The notes: generated by a model from the letters alone, not told the origin. A stretch of DNA of 42,860 bases from MedAcidi-G1 sp002713545 (GCA_964013895.1 CAXGYF010000012.1:1-42860); one strand, 5' to 3'. Shown: positions 8,498 through 17,694, numbered from the stretch's first letter. A program made the numbers and translations.

Positions 8498-9899
8498 AGA
8501 AATTCCTTTCCGTTTCGAAGTAACAAATTCAGCTTCTCAAATCCTTTCCGAGTATTCAGATCTAGCTGAAGGAGATGGTAGCGGAGTAACGGTTTCGGTA
8601 GCAGGAAGATTGATGTTGCGTCGAGATCAAGGAAAAATAGTTTTTGGTGTTTTGCAGGATTCAACCGAGCGTATTCAGTTGTTCGCTTCCGAAAAGAACA
8701 GCCCTGATTTTGAACTTTTTTCTAACTTGCATTTGGGTGATTGGCTAGGAGTGACCGGTGAAGTTATTAAAACGAAGAGAGGTGAAATTTCTGTTCGCGT
8801 TGACTCATGGGTTCGTTTAGCTGAAGCGAAACGTTCTTTTCCTGACAAATGGCACGGCATATCTGACACTGATATCCGTTACAGACAAAGATATGTGGAT
8901 CTTTGGGTTACCGAAGAATCCCGTGAGACATTTAGAACAAGAAGTCGGATCATTTCGTTAATTCGCAAATGGTTGGAGAACCGAGATTTTATGGAAGTAG
9001 AAACACCGGTTTTCCATCCAATACCAGGAGGAGCTGCAGCTCGCCCCTTTCAAACCCACCACAATGCTCTTGATGTTGATTTATTTTTGCGAATCGCACC
9101 CGAGTTGTATCTAAAGAGGTTGGTTGTTGGGGGGTTTGAAAAAGTTTTCGAAATGGCTCGAGTATTCAGAAACGAAGGTATTTCTACACGCCATAACCCA
9201 GAATTTACAATGCTTGAACTTTATGAAGCTTACGCCGATTACGAAGACATTATGAGACTAGTGGAAGACTTGGTTTCTGAACTTGCCATAGAAATCTGTG
9301 GTTCAACGGTAATTCAATACGACGGTCGTGAATTAGATCTTTCAACTCCTTGGAAAAGATCTAGCATGTTGGACCTTTTAAATGAAAAAATTCAAACTGA
9401 AATTAATTTACAAACCCCAATAGAAGAATTAAGAAAACTATGTGAAGATCTGTCAGTCCCATTTAAGGAACATTATGGACCTGGAAAGTTGATTCTTGAA
9501 CTTTATGAGAAAACAACTGAACCTGAGCTATGGGGGCCGATTTTCGTAACTGATTACCCCCAAGAAGTCTCGCCCCTTTCAAGAGTTCATAGGAGTAATT
9601 CTGATCTAGTTGAGCGGTTTGAAGCTATTGTTGCCGGTCGGGAGTTGTGTAACGCATTTTCTGAAGTTGTTGATTCGGAAGACCAGAGATCACGATTTGC
9701 TGCACAGGAAAAGAGTCGAGATGCTGGCGATGAGGAAGCAATGGTTGTTGATGAAGATTATTTAAGGGCTTTGGAATATGGATTACCGCCAACAGGTGGA
9801 CTTGGCATAGGAATAGATCGTTTAGTAATGCTTCTCACCGACACTCAGGCGATTAGAGATGTAATTCTTTTCCCTACGTTAAGACCTGAGCAAGATTAA
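8490..9899 (+). CDS. lysS: Lysyl-tRNA synthetase, class II
   Basis: Charges tRNA-Lys. The product is about 469 residues. An N-terminal OB-fold anticodon domain (VTVSVAGRLMLRRDQGKIVFG) precedes a class II catalytic core with motif 2 RVFRNEGISTRHNPEFTMLE and motif 3 GLGIGIDRLVMLLTD, ending in ILFPTLRPE. GTG 8484 and ATG 8487 are alternative starts, but ATG 8490 has GAGG five bases upstream. The gene begins inside the coaX end, so the two are co-translated. Its stop overlaps the stop of the reverse-strand polyprenyl synthetase gene by three bases, with no room for a dedicated terminator. Confidence 0.95.
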   Translation: MDREIPFRFEVTNSASQILSEYSDLAEGDGSGVTVSVAGRLMLRRDQGKIVFGVLQDSTERIQLFASEKNSPDFELFSNLHLGDWLGVTGEVIKTKRGEISVRVDSWVRLAEAKRSFPDKWHGISDTDIRYRQRYVDLWVTEESRETFRTRSRIISLIRKWLENRDFMEVETPVFHPIPGGAAARPFQTHHNALDVDLFLRIAPELYLKRLVVGGFEKVFEMARVFRNEGISTRHNPEFTMLELYEAYADYEDIMRLVEDLVSELAIEICGSTVIQYDGRELDLSTPWKRSSMLDLLNEKIQTEINLQTPIEELRKLCEDLSVPFKEHYGPGKLILELYEKTTEPELWGPIFVTDYPQEVSPLSRVHRSNSDLVERFEAIVAGRELCNAFSEVVDSEDQRSRFAAQEKSRDAGDEEAMVVDEDYLRALEYGLPPTGGLGIGIDRLVMLLTDTQAIRDVILFPTLRPEQD

Positions 9900-10912
9900 C
9901 TATCTTTAAAATGGTTGACCTGATTTGCGAGAATGGTGCAAGTAGATTTAAGTATCTGTGCTGTTGGATTGTCAGGAAGGTCTTTTAGAGATTCTTGGGC
10001 CTCATATGTAAAATCTAGAGCGGTTTCTACTGTTGATATTATGGCTTCATCTGATCTGACAAGCATTAAGGCTTCGTCTCTCTTGTCATTACAAATGGGA
10101 TTACCTAATAGATCTTTTAAAGCTTCGCCATTTGGACCCTCAAGGGTTCTAATAACCGGAAGGGTGTAAACGCCTTCTAGCATGTCGTTTCCTGAAGGTT
10201 TACCTAGTTCTTTTTCACTTGCCATTACATCTAACAAATCATCAACGATTTGGAAAGCAATCCCATAGAGATTTCCGAATGTTGTTACTGCCTTGACTGC
10301 ATCTTCTGGATAGTCAGAAACAATCGCCCCAATTTTTGCTGAGGCTGAAAGGAGGGCACCGGTTTTACCTGCGATTGAAGACATGTATGCTTCCTCAGTC
10401 CTAGTTATGTCATATGCAGAATTAACTTCACGAATTTGACCTTCACAGAGTGATGCAATAGTTGAAGCAAGCAGACCAGCAACCTCGGCTCCTAACCCAG
10501 CAGCAATTTCAGAAGCTCTTGCTAATAGATAGTCGCCTCCAAGAATTGCTTCGTGGTTACCCCATTCCTCATTGACACTCTTAACGTTCCTACGAGTTTT
10601 AGCTCCGTCCATGACATCATCGTGGTAAAGCGAACCCTGATGGACTAGTTCGACTGCAACCCCACCAAGAATTACTTCTTGGCTTGGAGTAACTGGTTTA
10701 TTTTCAAGTATTTGAGAAGATGCAATAGCGAGACTTGGCCTAATACGCTTACCTCCTGCATCAATCAAATGGCGCGAAAGTTTTGTAAGAAGAGGCTCTT
10801 CAGCTTTAACAGCTATCCTCAATTCTTCTTCTACTCTTTCCAAGGCACTTTTGATACCCGGCAGGGTAAGGAGTGTGTAGGAGTCATCATCCACGTGCTG
10901 AGGATACGGCAT
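9896..10912 (-). CDS. Polyprenyl diphosphate synthase (trans-isoprenyl, class I)
   Basis: A 338-residue head-to-tail prenyltransferase that extends allylic diphosphates with isopentenyl diphosphate to make the side chain of menaquinone or a similar long polyprenyl chain. The first aspartate-rich motif is LYHDDVMDGAKTRR, the second is AFQIVDDLLDVMAS, and GGKRIRPSL is the early IPP-binding site. The exact chain length cannot be read from the sequence. The start has GGGGT five bases upstream. It is transcribed convergently with lysS and divergently from clpC, with a shared 121-base upstream region. ispD and ispF, which make its precursors, lie 6-7 kb downstream. Confidence 0.9.
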   Translation of the reverse strand: MPYPQHVDDDSYTLLTLPGIKSALERVEEELRIAVKAEEPLLTKLSRHLIDAGGKRIRPSLAIASSQILENKPVTPSQEVILGGVAVELVHQGSLYHDDVMDGAKTRRNVKSVNEEWGNHEAILGGDYLLARASEIAAGLGAEVAGLLASTIASLCEGQIREVNSAYDITRTEEAYMSSIAGKTGALLSASAKIGAIVSDYPEDAVKAVTTFGNLYGIAFQIVDDLLDVMASEKELGKPSGNDMLEGVYTLPVIRTLEGPNGEALKDLLGNPICNDKRDEALMLVRSDEAIISTVETALDFTYEAQESLKDLPDNPTAQILKSTCTILANQVNHFKDS

Positions 10913-11005
10913 TTTTACCCCATCTCGAAACTGTTAAAAGAAGGTTCTTAAAATAGCTGTTTTCTTTATCGCTGTTACATTACAGAGATAGATACAATAA
11001 TTATT

Positions 11006-11017
11006 AATTAGCTAATT
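11006..11017. promoter_or_regulatory. Perfect 12-base palindrome upstream of clpC
   Basis: AATTAGCTAATT is a perfect palindrome lying just before the clpC ribosome binding site, in the region shared with the divergent prenyl synthase gene. It is not a CtsR, HspR or CIRCE consensus. In AT-rich DNA it could be chance; a regulator site is only a possibility. Confidence 0.3.
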
Positions 11018-11033
11018 TTTGGGAGATTGCCAA

Positions 11034-13580
11034 TTGTTTGAACGGTTCACAGATAGGGCTCGTCGTGTGGTGGTATTAGCGCAAGAAGAAGCGCGTCTGC
11101 TTAATCATAATTACATTGGAACCGAGCATATTTTACTGGGGCTTATTCATGAAGGTGAAGGAGTGGCCGCTAAGGCACTGGAATCTTTAGGGATTTCACT
11201 TGAAGGAGTGCGTGGTCAAGTAGAGGAACTAATAGGGCAAGGTGGAAGTTCTCCAAGTGGCCATATACCTTTTACACCTCGGGCTAAGAAAGTTCTAGAA
11301 CTATCTTTAAGAGAAGCTCTTCAATTGGGTCATAACTACATAGGAACTGAGCATATACTTTTGGGTCTCATTCGTGAAGGGGAGGGAGTCGCAGCTCAAG
11401 TATTGGTCAAGTTGGGTGCTGATTTGTCCAGAGTCCGTCAACAAGTAATTCAACTCCTGTCGGGTTATGCCGGTTCAGGCGGCCCTATGGGAGCAGCTTC
11501 TGAAAAAGCTGGTGCCACTTCTGGGGGTAGAGGAACGGACTCTCCATCTGGTTCGCTTGTTCTTGATCAATTTGGAAGAAATTTGACGCAAGCAGCGATA
11601 GAGAAAAAATTAGATCCATTAATCGGTCGAAAGCGTGAATTGGAACGAATTATGCAGGTTCTGTCACGTCGAACAAAAAATAATCCCGTACTTGTGGGGG
11701 AACCAGGAGTAGGTAAGACAGCTATTGTTGAAGGTCTTGCTCAAATGGTTGCCGGTGGGGATGTGCCAGAAACAATTCAAGGTAAGCAAATTTACACTTT
11801 GGATCTAGGTGCCCTAGTCGCTGGAAGTCGTTATCGAGGTGATTTCGAGGAACGCCTCAAAAAAGTTCTAAAAGAAATAAAAACAAGAGGCGATATTGTT
11901 TTGTTTATAGATGAAATTCATACCTTGGTCGGAGCTGGTGCGGCAGAAGGAGCAATAGACGCAGCATCGATTTTAAAACCCATGTTGGCTAGAGGCGAAC
12001 TTCAGACAATTGGTGCAACCACGATAGAGGAATACAGGAAACATATAGAAAAAGATGCTGCTCTAGAAAGACGCTTTCAGCCGATAACTGTTGACGAGCC
12101 TGATGTTGCACATACGATCGAGATACTTAAGGGTTTAAGAGAGCGATATGAAACACACCATAGAGTAACAATCACTGACCAAGCTTTAATAGCAGCAGCT
12201 AACTTAGCTGATCGTTATATTTCGGACCGCCATCTTCCCGATAAAGCAATCGACCTAATTGATGAGGCAGGTTCCCGTCTTCGTCTTAGGCGCATGAATA
12301 CTCCAGATGATTTAAGAGAACTTGAAGTTGAACTAGCTGAAGTCGTTCAGCGAAAAAAAGCAGCTGTTGAATCTCAAGATTTTGAAGAAGCAGGAAACCT
12401 TCGGGACCGCGAAAAAGAACTGATCTCGAGTAAGTCAGAACGAGAAGAAGAGATCAAATCATCCGGTGTTGACCTCTTTGACGAAGTAGACGAAGAGTGT
12501 ATAGCGGAAGTTCTATCCGTATGGACAGGTATACCTGTTTATAAACTCACTGAGGAAGAAACTCAAAAACTTCTTCATATGGAAGACGACCTCCATAAGC
12601 GAGTAATCGGCCAAGAGGATGCAATACACGCAGTTAGTCAAGCAATTAGACGAACTAGGGCAGGTTTGAAAGATCCTAAACGGCCATCAGGTTCGTTTGT
12701 TTTCCTTGGCCCTTCAGGAGTTGGTAAAACCGAATTGGCTAAAACGTTGGCAGAGTTTCTTTTTGGTGATGAACAGGCCTTGATATCTCTTGACATGTCT
12801 GAATATATGGAAAAGCACACAGTTAGCAGGCTTTTAGGTTCACCACCAGGCTACGTCGGGTACGACGAAGGCGGCCAACTGACAGAAGCTGTAAGAAGGA
12901 AACCATTTTCTGTAGTTCTTTTTGATGAAGTTGAAAAAGCTCACCCTGATGTGTTCAACACACTATTGCAGATACTTGAAGAAGGCAGGCTGACCGATTC
13001 TCAAGGGCGATCAGTGGACTTCCGAAATACAGTACTAATAATGACGTCTAATTTAGGTACAGCTGATTTACGTAAAGCTAATTTAGGATTTACTAAAGCA
13101 GACGAAGCTGTCAGCTATGAGCGGATGAAAGAAAAAGTCCAAGATGCTCTAAAACTTCATTTCCGCCCGGAATTCCTTAACCGAATCGATGAAACAATTG
13201 TTTTCCATGAACTGACTATGGAAGAAGTAACAAGAATTGTTGATTTGATGATCGCCCGCTTATCTAACCAATTAGCCGGTCAAGGGATAGGTTTAGAGTT
13301 AACTGATGAGGTTAAACGTCATTTGGCTGAACATGGTTATGATCCAACACTAGGAGCTAGACCCTTAAGACGTGCTATTCAAAGACTTATAGAAGATCCA
13401 CTCTCAGAACGCTTACTATATAAAGAATTTAAAGCAGGTGAGATTGTAATTGTGGACGTAGAAGATGTCCCAGAAGAGAGTGCGGATGACTTTACCCACG
13501 GAGGTAAGAAAGTAGTTTTTCGAGCAACCGCAGGATTTGAACCACCGACCATGGAGATGGTAACTGAGGGAGTTGAATAG
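11034..13580 (+). CDS. clpC: ATP-dependent Clp protease ATP-binding subunit ClpC
   Basis: AAA+ unfoldase that feeds proteins to ClpP; essential in many actinobacteria. The product is 848 residues. It has two N-terminal Clp repeats (EARLLNHNYIGTEHILLG and its repeat EALQLGHNYIGTEHILLG), then AAA-1 with Walker A GEPGVGKTAIVEG and Walker B LFIDEIHTLVGAG. A UVR/middle segment follows (EVVQRKKAAVESQDFEEA), then AAA-2 with Walker A GPSGVGKTELAKTL, then a ClpB-type small domain. The family begins MFERFTDRARRVVV, which fixes the start at the TTG at 11034 with GGGAGA seven bases upstream; the five-codon longer frame is rejected. A weak hairpin follows the gene. Confidence 0.96.
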   Translation: MFERFTDRARRVVVLAQEEARLLNHNYIGTEHILLGLIHEGEGVAAKALESLGISLEGVRGQVEELIGQGGSSPSGHIPFTPRAKKVLELSLREALQLGHNYIGTEHILLGLIREGEGVAAQVLVKLGADLSRVRQQVIQLLSGYAGSGGPMGAASEKAGATSGGRGTDSPSGSLVLDQFGRNLTQAAIEKKLDPLIGRKRELERIMQVLSRRTKNNPVLVGEPGVGKTAIVEGLAQMVAGGDVPETIQGKQIYTLDLGALVAGSRYRGDFEERLKKVLKEIKTRGDIVLFIDEIHTLVGAGAAEGAIDAASILKPMLARGELQTIGATTIEEYRKHIEKDAALERRFQPITVDEPDVAHTIEILKGLRERYETHHRVTITDQALIAAANLADRYISDRHLPDKAIDLIDEAGSRLRLRRMNTPDDLRELEVELAEVVQRKKAAVESQDFEEAGNLRDREKELISSKSEREEEIKSSGVDLFDEVDEECIAEVLSVWTGIPVYKLTEEETQKLLHMEDDLHKRVIGQEDAIHAVSQAIRRTRAGLKDPKRPSGSFVFLGPSGVGKTELAKTLAEFLFGDEQALISLDMSEYMEKHTVSRLLGSPPGYVGYDEGGQLTEAVRRKPFSVVLFDEVEKAHPDVFNTLLQILEEGRLTDSQGRSVDFRNTVLIMTSNLGTADLRKANLGFTKADEAVSYERMKEKVQDALKLHFRPEFLNRIDETIVFHELTMEEVTRIVDLMIARLSNQLAGQGIGLELTDEVKRHLAEHGYDPTLGARPLRRAIQRLIEDPLSERLLYKEFKAGEIVIVDVEDVPEESADDFTHGGKKVVFRATAGFEPPTMEMVTEGVE

Positions 13581-13598
13581 AAATTTGTCAGCAATTTT

Positions 13599-13615
13599 AA
13601 CTCCATCAAGGAGTT
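13599..13615 (+). terminator. Weak hairpin after clpC
   Basis: AACTCC/GGAGTT form a six-pair stem with an ATCAA loop about 18 bases after the clpC stop, followed by CTATTTA. There is no long T-run, so it may be a weak terminator or nothing. Confidence 0.3.
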
Positions 13616-13666
13616 CTATTTAGCTGATTTGCTAGTGTTTAGAATTAGCAAATTCCCAAATCTGAT

Positions 13667-15118
13667 ATGAAAAAATTCTTACTTCTGGTCATACTCACGT
13701 TTCTGGTTGTGGCCTGCAAAGTTGAAAGTTCAGTGGTGGTAAATGTTGAAGATGATGGAACAGGCAATGTCGAAGTTTCTGTTGAACTTGATAGTTCGGC
13801 AAGTGCTCTAGTAGGAGATCTAGAAAAGCAACTTAGAACAGAAGATTTGCTTTCTTCAGGATGGGAAGTTTCATTCCCTGAGACCTTTAAAGAAGAATCT
13901 AGAATAGTTGTTTCAGCAGCAAAAGATTTCACAAACGTAGGTTCCATGGTCAACGTTTTAGAGGAGATATTGGGACCTTCAGTTTTTCCCGAAGTAAGCC
14001 TTTTAAGTGAAAAATCATTTGGAAAAAAAGTGTGGACAATTGAAGGAAAGATTGACCTCTCAAACGGTCTTTCTTTACTTTCTGATTCTGTCTTAGATGA
14101 AGTCTTGGGAGGTGATCTTTTTGGGAGAACTCTGGAAGATCTTTCTTTCATGTCTGGGTGTGAATCTATTTGTGATCCAGCTGATTCGTTTTTAATGAAT
14201 TTTTCAGTTTCCTTACCTGGCACTCCGGAAAACGGTTCTGAAAATGATGTGTGGACCGTTCCTTTAGGCGATCAGACCCCTACACCTTTTTTAACTTCAT
14301 CTACGGTCGATTACCCAAAACCAAGAGCTTGGAGAACAGTCTCGTATGTTTTCCTAGGTGCAGCTTTATTGTTTTTACTTCTTAGGGGTTTTAGGTATTT
14401 AGCTCCGGGTTATAGAACTGACAGAAATTCTGAAAATCCAAGGAAACGCAAAAAAACTTCAGAGATCATTGAAAATGTTATTACTAAAGAAGATCGAGAA
14501 GTAGATACGAGTATCAAACTTGTTGTAGTCGGCGGGAAGGGTGTTATCTGGGATGGAGGAGCTGATCCTGAAGGGCTACTGGTTCCTTTTATAAGAGAAA
14601 ATGGTGGACTAGTTGATGCAGATGAAATCGCTGATCGCTATAGAGCGGCGAGTTTGGGGCAATTAAATTCTGAGGAATTTTGGGAAAGTGTTGGACTCCA
14701 AGGCAACTCAGAATTAATAGATGCCCAGTATTTAAACCTTGTACGCCTCAGATCTGATGCAATGCCGTTTTTAGATCAAATGAGAAGGCGTGGCATTCCC
14801 GTAGCTTGCATTACTAATTCTGTCCTGTCATGGTCGCAACAATTGCGTGAACGGTTAGGTGTCGAAGATCAAATTCAACACTGGATTGTTAGCGGAGAAT
14901 ATGGCGTTAGAAAACCGAGCAATTCCATATTTGAGGCTCTACGCCGTTTAACAGGTTTTTCTTTCTCGAATATGCTCCTAGTTGATTCTGATATCCCTAC
15001 GTTAGAGGCAGCTCGGAGTCTTGGAATGTCAACAGTCTTAATGCAAAGCCAGATACCGATCCCAAGTGGTTTCACGCATCCGAAGATCGAAGGTTTCGCC
15101 GAACTATTCGGGGAATAA
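13667..15118 (+). CDS. Lipoprotein LppM-like domain - transmembrane - HAD-like pseudoenzyme fusion
   Basis: A 483-residue protein with an unusual layout. Residues 1-17 are a lipoprotein signal ending LVVAC, so Cys17 would be lipidated. Residues 18-215 form an exported domain (VVVNVEDDGTGNVEVSVELD) resembling LppM-type lipoproteins. A single membrane span lies at about 223-239, followed by a basic stretch (RKRKKTSE). Residues 283-483 look like a cytoplasmic HAD hydrolase fold: ITNSVLSWSQQLRERLG (motif II region), YGVRKPSNSIFEALRRLTG (motif III Lys), and MLLVDSDIPTLEAARSLGM (motif IV). Motif I, which should hold the nucleophilic Asp (DxDx), reads VVVGGKGVIW, so the nucleophile is missing. The protein would be anchored twice. 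A sensor or scaffold role is inference. It is followed 33 bases later by a dienelactone hydrolase. Confidence 0.75.
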   Translation: MKKFLLLVILTFLVVACKVESSVVVNVEDDGTGNVEVSVELDSSASALVGDLEKQLRTEDLLSSGWEVSFPETFKEESRIVVSAAKDFTNVGSMVNVLEEILGPSVFPEVSLLSEKSFGKKVWTIEGKIDLSNGLSLLSDSVLDEVLGGDLFGRTLEDLSFMSGCESICDPADSFLMNFSVSLPGTPENGSENDVWTVPLGDQTPTPFLTSSTVDYPKPRAWRTVSYVFLGAALLFLLLRGFRYLAPGYRTDRNSENPRKRKKTSEIIENVITKEDREVDTSIKLVVVGGKGVIWDGGADPEGLLVPFIRENGGLVDADEIADRYRAASLGQLNSEEFWESVGLQGNSELIDAQYLNLVRLRSDAMPFLDQMRRRGIPVACITNSVLSWSQQLRERLGVEDQIQHWIVSGEYGVRKPSNSIFEALRRLTGFSFSNMLLVDSDIPTLEAARSLGMSTVLMQSQIPIPSGFTHPKIEGFAELFGE

Positions 15119-15151
15119 ACTAATTCTTTTTGCCACTAATAGGATTAGGTC

Positions 15152-15814
15152 ATGCAAATAACACTTCCTTCAGGTACAAATGCAGTGATTGAAAAACCGA
15201 TTTCAAAGCAAAATAAACTAGGTCTTGTCGTCATACCAGATGTCATGGGCCTAAGACCTTTGTTTTATGACATGGTCAAACATCTGGCGACTGAATGGGA
15301 TGTAACTGTTTGTTCTTTTGAGCTTTATCCCGGTTTAGAGCATTTTGGTGCAGAAGAAAGACTTGGAGCTGCTTCAAGGCTGGAAGATGCTTTAGTGATA
15401 GGTGATGCAATAGAAGCTGCTGATGTAATTCAAAGCGATAAAGTAGCAATTTTGGGATTCTGTATGGGGGGTATGTACACACTGAAAGCTGTTTCTTCTC
15501 GTAGATTTTCTAAGCATTGTTCTTTTTATGGAATGATTAGAGTGCCAGAAGCCTGGAAATCTGTTACCCAGACAGAGCCTATTTCTTGTTTAGAAAAAGG
15601 TGACGTTGACTCTGTATTAGCGATTGTAGGTGGTAACGATACTTGGACTCCAAAAGAAGACGTAGACCTTTTGAAATCAACAGGAGTTACGGTGGCCAAC
15701 TACGAAGGGGCTAATCACGGGTTTGTACATGATCCTTCTAGGCCTGCCCATCGTCCGTTAGATGCTAAAGATGCATGGAAGAAGGCAAAAAATTGGATTC
15801 TGAGTGACAGCTAG
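15152..15814 (+). CDS. Dienelactone hydrolase family protein
   Basis: A 220-residue alpha/beta hydrolase of the dienelactone hydrolase family. The nucleophile elbow is GFCMGG with Cys as nucleophile, the acid is in VGGNDTWTP, and the histidine is in GANHGFVHDPSRPAH, so the Cys-Asp-His triad looks complete. The true substrate is unknown; many members act on lactones or esters outside aromatic degradation. An AGG lies close to the ATG. Its end overlaps the end of the reverse-strand Crp-type gene by four bases. Confidence 0.9.
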   Translation: MQITLPSGTNAVIEKPISKQNKLGLVVIPDVMGLRPLFYDMVKHLATEWDVTVCSFELYPGLEHFGAEERLGAASRLEDALVIGDAIEAADVIQSDKVAILGFCMGGMYTLKAVSSRRFSKHCSFYGMIRVPEAWKSVTQTEPISCLEKGDVDSVLAIVGGNDTWTPKEDVDLLKSTGVTVANYEGANHGFVHDPSRPAHRPLDAKDAWKKAKNWILSDS

Positions 15815-16482
15815 CGTGAACGTATCGTAAGTTGTTCTCGATCAATAATTCTGTATGTGCGATCGAATTGTTCAATCCATCCAAGTCTAATAAATGATGC
15901 TATAGCTTTGTTTACTCTCTCTCTTGACGCTCCAACCATTCCGGCTAGCTCTTCTTGAGTTACTGGTAACGAAAATTCATCTTCGTTGTCAGAAATTTCA
16001 AGAAGTCTTTTTGCTGTTCTCCCTGTCACATCTAAGAAAACAGAGTCAGCTAAAACTTCGTCCATATTTCTTAGACGATCGACAAGCATCTTCACGACTT
16101 CCCATAGCAGAGAAGGGTCTTTTTCATAGAGTGCTTTAATCGGCTTAAAAGGCACTTCGATTACAGATGACTCCTCTAAGGCCCGAGCTTCAGCTGATCT
16201 TCCTCTATCATCAAATAAGCCCATTTCACCGAAAAGATCGCCGTTTTCCATAAGTGCCACAACTGATTCTTTCCCTATAAATGATTTATTAACTATGGCT
16301 ATTCGACCCGAGGTGACAAGAAAAAGTGAATCAGGTTTATCATTTTCGCGAAATAAGACGTCTCCTCTTAGCAGGTCTCTTTCACTCGAAGCTTTTACAA
16401 TTACTTCAAGCTCTTCTTCGTTTAGCTTGCCAAAAAGCATTGATTCAACAAAAAGGGTGTGATCTATCATTTCATAAGTCAT
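15811..16482 (-). CDS. Crp/Fnr family transcriptional regulator (actinobacterial Crp type)
   Basis: A 223-residue regulator with an N-terminal cyclic-nucleotide-binding domain (DLLRGDVLFRENDKPDSLFL; phosphate cassette GDLFGEMGLFDDRGRSAEA with Glu and the Arg-Ser pair) and a C-terminal winged helix (VTQEELAGMVGASRERVNKA). The cassette suggests cAMP binding, and the layout matches mycobacterial Crp (Rv3676). There is no N-terminal Cys cluster, so an oxygen-sensing Fnr role is unlikely. A second Met at residue 5 is an alternative start. It is divergent from ispD across a 73-base region. Confidence 0.9.
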   Translation of the reverse strand: MTYEMIDHTLFVESMLFGKLNEEELEVIVKASSERDLLRGDVLFRENDKPDSLFLVTSGRIAIVNKSFIGKESVVALMENGDLFGEMGLFDDRGRSAEARALEESSVIEVPFKPIKALYEKDPSLLWEVVKMLVDRLRNMDEVLADSVFLDVTGRTAKRLLEISDNEDEFSLPVTQEELAGMVGASRERVNKAIASFIRLGWIEQFDRTYRIIDREQLTIRSR

Positions 16483-16555
16483 GCTAATACGTAGAAACTA
16501 TTTAGACGAAGCAAAACACTTGTTTAATTTTTTTTTCAGCTATAAAGGACCTGCT

Positions 16556-17206
16556 ATGAAAATTTGGACAGTTTTAGTTGCTGCAGGAGAAGGACTTCGT
16601 TTCGGTAGTAAAAAACAGCTAGCAGAGCTTGCAGGAATGCCAGTTTTGCTTCATTCAACTCTTAATGCTTCTTCTGTGTCTGATGGAATAGTCATTGTAA
16701 CTTCAGCAGATGACATCGATTTTGTAGAGAACAGTCTTAAAAGCTTCAATCTGCTCCATGAAGTAGTCGAAGGGGGAACAACACGATCCGAATCTGTTAG
16801 ATGTGGACTGGAGAAAGTACCGCATGATTCAGAGATAGTGATTGTTCATGATGGTGTGAGGCCTCTTGCTTCACAAGAGTTGTTCAAATTAGTTGTTGAA
16901 AAAGTAAAAAATGGGTCTGAAGCAGTGGTGCCGGTAGTGCCAATAGCTGATTCATTGAGGTCTATTGATGGTAAACAGATCGACAGAGATGAAGTATTAA
17001 TTGTTCAGACCCCCCAGGCATTCAACGCGTCCTTGTTGCGCAAAGCTTATTCAAACGGCAAAGACGCAACCGATGACTCTTCACTAGTCGAATTAGCAGG
17101 TGGGATTATTGATTTTGTTGATGGTGATGTAAGTAATTTAAAGATTACAGTTAAATCAGATTTGTTAATTGCTGAACAGTTTTTGATCGCTGAAAAATCC
17201 AATTGA
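16556..17206 (+). CDS. ispD: 2-C-methyl-D-erythritol 4-phosphate cytidylyltransferase
   Basis: Third step of the MEP isoprenoid pathway: makes CDP-methylerythritol from MEP and CTP. The product is 216 residues. The CTP-binding start is VLVAAGEGLRFGSKKQL (GxGxRxG), followed by IVHDGVRPLAS and VPIADSLRS, and QTPQAFNASLL, all family signatures. The frame runs 25 codons upstream, but the ATG at 16556 has AAAGGA six bases before it and gives the normal N-terminus. It is followed 11 bases later by ispF. The mycobacterial ispD is preceded by carD; that gene is not here. Confidence 0.94.
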   Translation: MKIWTVLVAAGEGLRFGSKKQLAELAGMPVLLHSTLNASSVSDGIVIVTSADDIDFVENSLKSFNLLHEVVEGGTTRSESVRCGLEKVPHDSEIVIVHDGVRPLASQELFKLVVEKVKNGSEAVVPVVPIADSLRSIDGKQIDRDEVLIVQTPQAFNASLLRKAYSNGKDATDDSSLVELAGGIIDFVDGDVSNLKITVKSDLLIAEQFLIAEKSN

Positions 17207-17217
17207 AAAGGAAGTTT

Positions 17218-17694
17218 ATGTCTACTTTCAGAATCGGACAGGGTTTCGATGTGCATCCTTTTTCCGAAGATTCTGACCGGTCTCTAATTATTGGAGGGGA
17301 AATTTTGCCTGGTCCAGGTTTAGATGGACACAGTGATGCCGATCTATTAGCCCATGCAACTGCTGATGCGCTATTGGGGGCGGCTGGTCTGGACGATATA
17401 GGCCAACTTTTTCCTGATTCAGATTCTTCTTTTTTAAATGCAAACAGCATGGAGTTGTTAAAAAATGTCGTCGGGTTATTGAAAGAAAAAGGTTGGGAGG
17501 TTTGCAATGTGGATTGCAACGTGATTATCGAATCACCTCAATTGTCGTCATACAAAAATAATATTCAAGACCGTATGTCAAAACTTCTTGATGCTCCGGT
17601 CACAGTTAAGGGTCGTAGATCTGAAGGTTTAGGTTTTATAGGGGAAGGAAAGGGAGCTGCTTGTTTGGTAGTTGCCCTTATTTCCAAATCATGA
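17218..17694 (+). CDS. ispF: 2-C-methyl-D-erythritol 2,4-cyclodiphosphate synthase
   Basis: Fifth MEP-pathway enzyme, a zinc-dependent trimer. The product is 158 residues. The metal ligands are in GQGFDVHPF (Asp, His) and GHSDADLLAHATADALLGAAG (His), and the C-terminal signature is KGRRSEGLGFIGEGKGAACL. The start is the ATG at 17218, with AAAAGGAAG just upstream; a TTG five codons earlier overlaps the ispD stop and is less likely. The end overlaps the rlmB start as ATGA. Confidence 0.94.
   Translation: MSTFRIGQGFDVHPFSEDSDRSLIIGGEILPGPGLDGHSDADLLAHATADALLGAAGLDDIGQLFPDSDSSFLNANSMELLKNVVGLLKEKGWEVCNVDCNVIIESPQLSSYKNNIQDRMSKLLDAPVTVKGRRSEGLGFIGEGKGAACLVVALISKS

Noticed and set aside
13645..14223. 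A 192-codon reverse-strand frame
   Set aside because: Lies entirely opposite the lipoprotein-HAD gene with Ser/Thr/Pro-rich composition typical of an antisense shadow.
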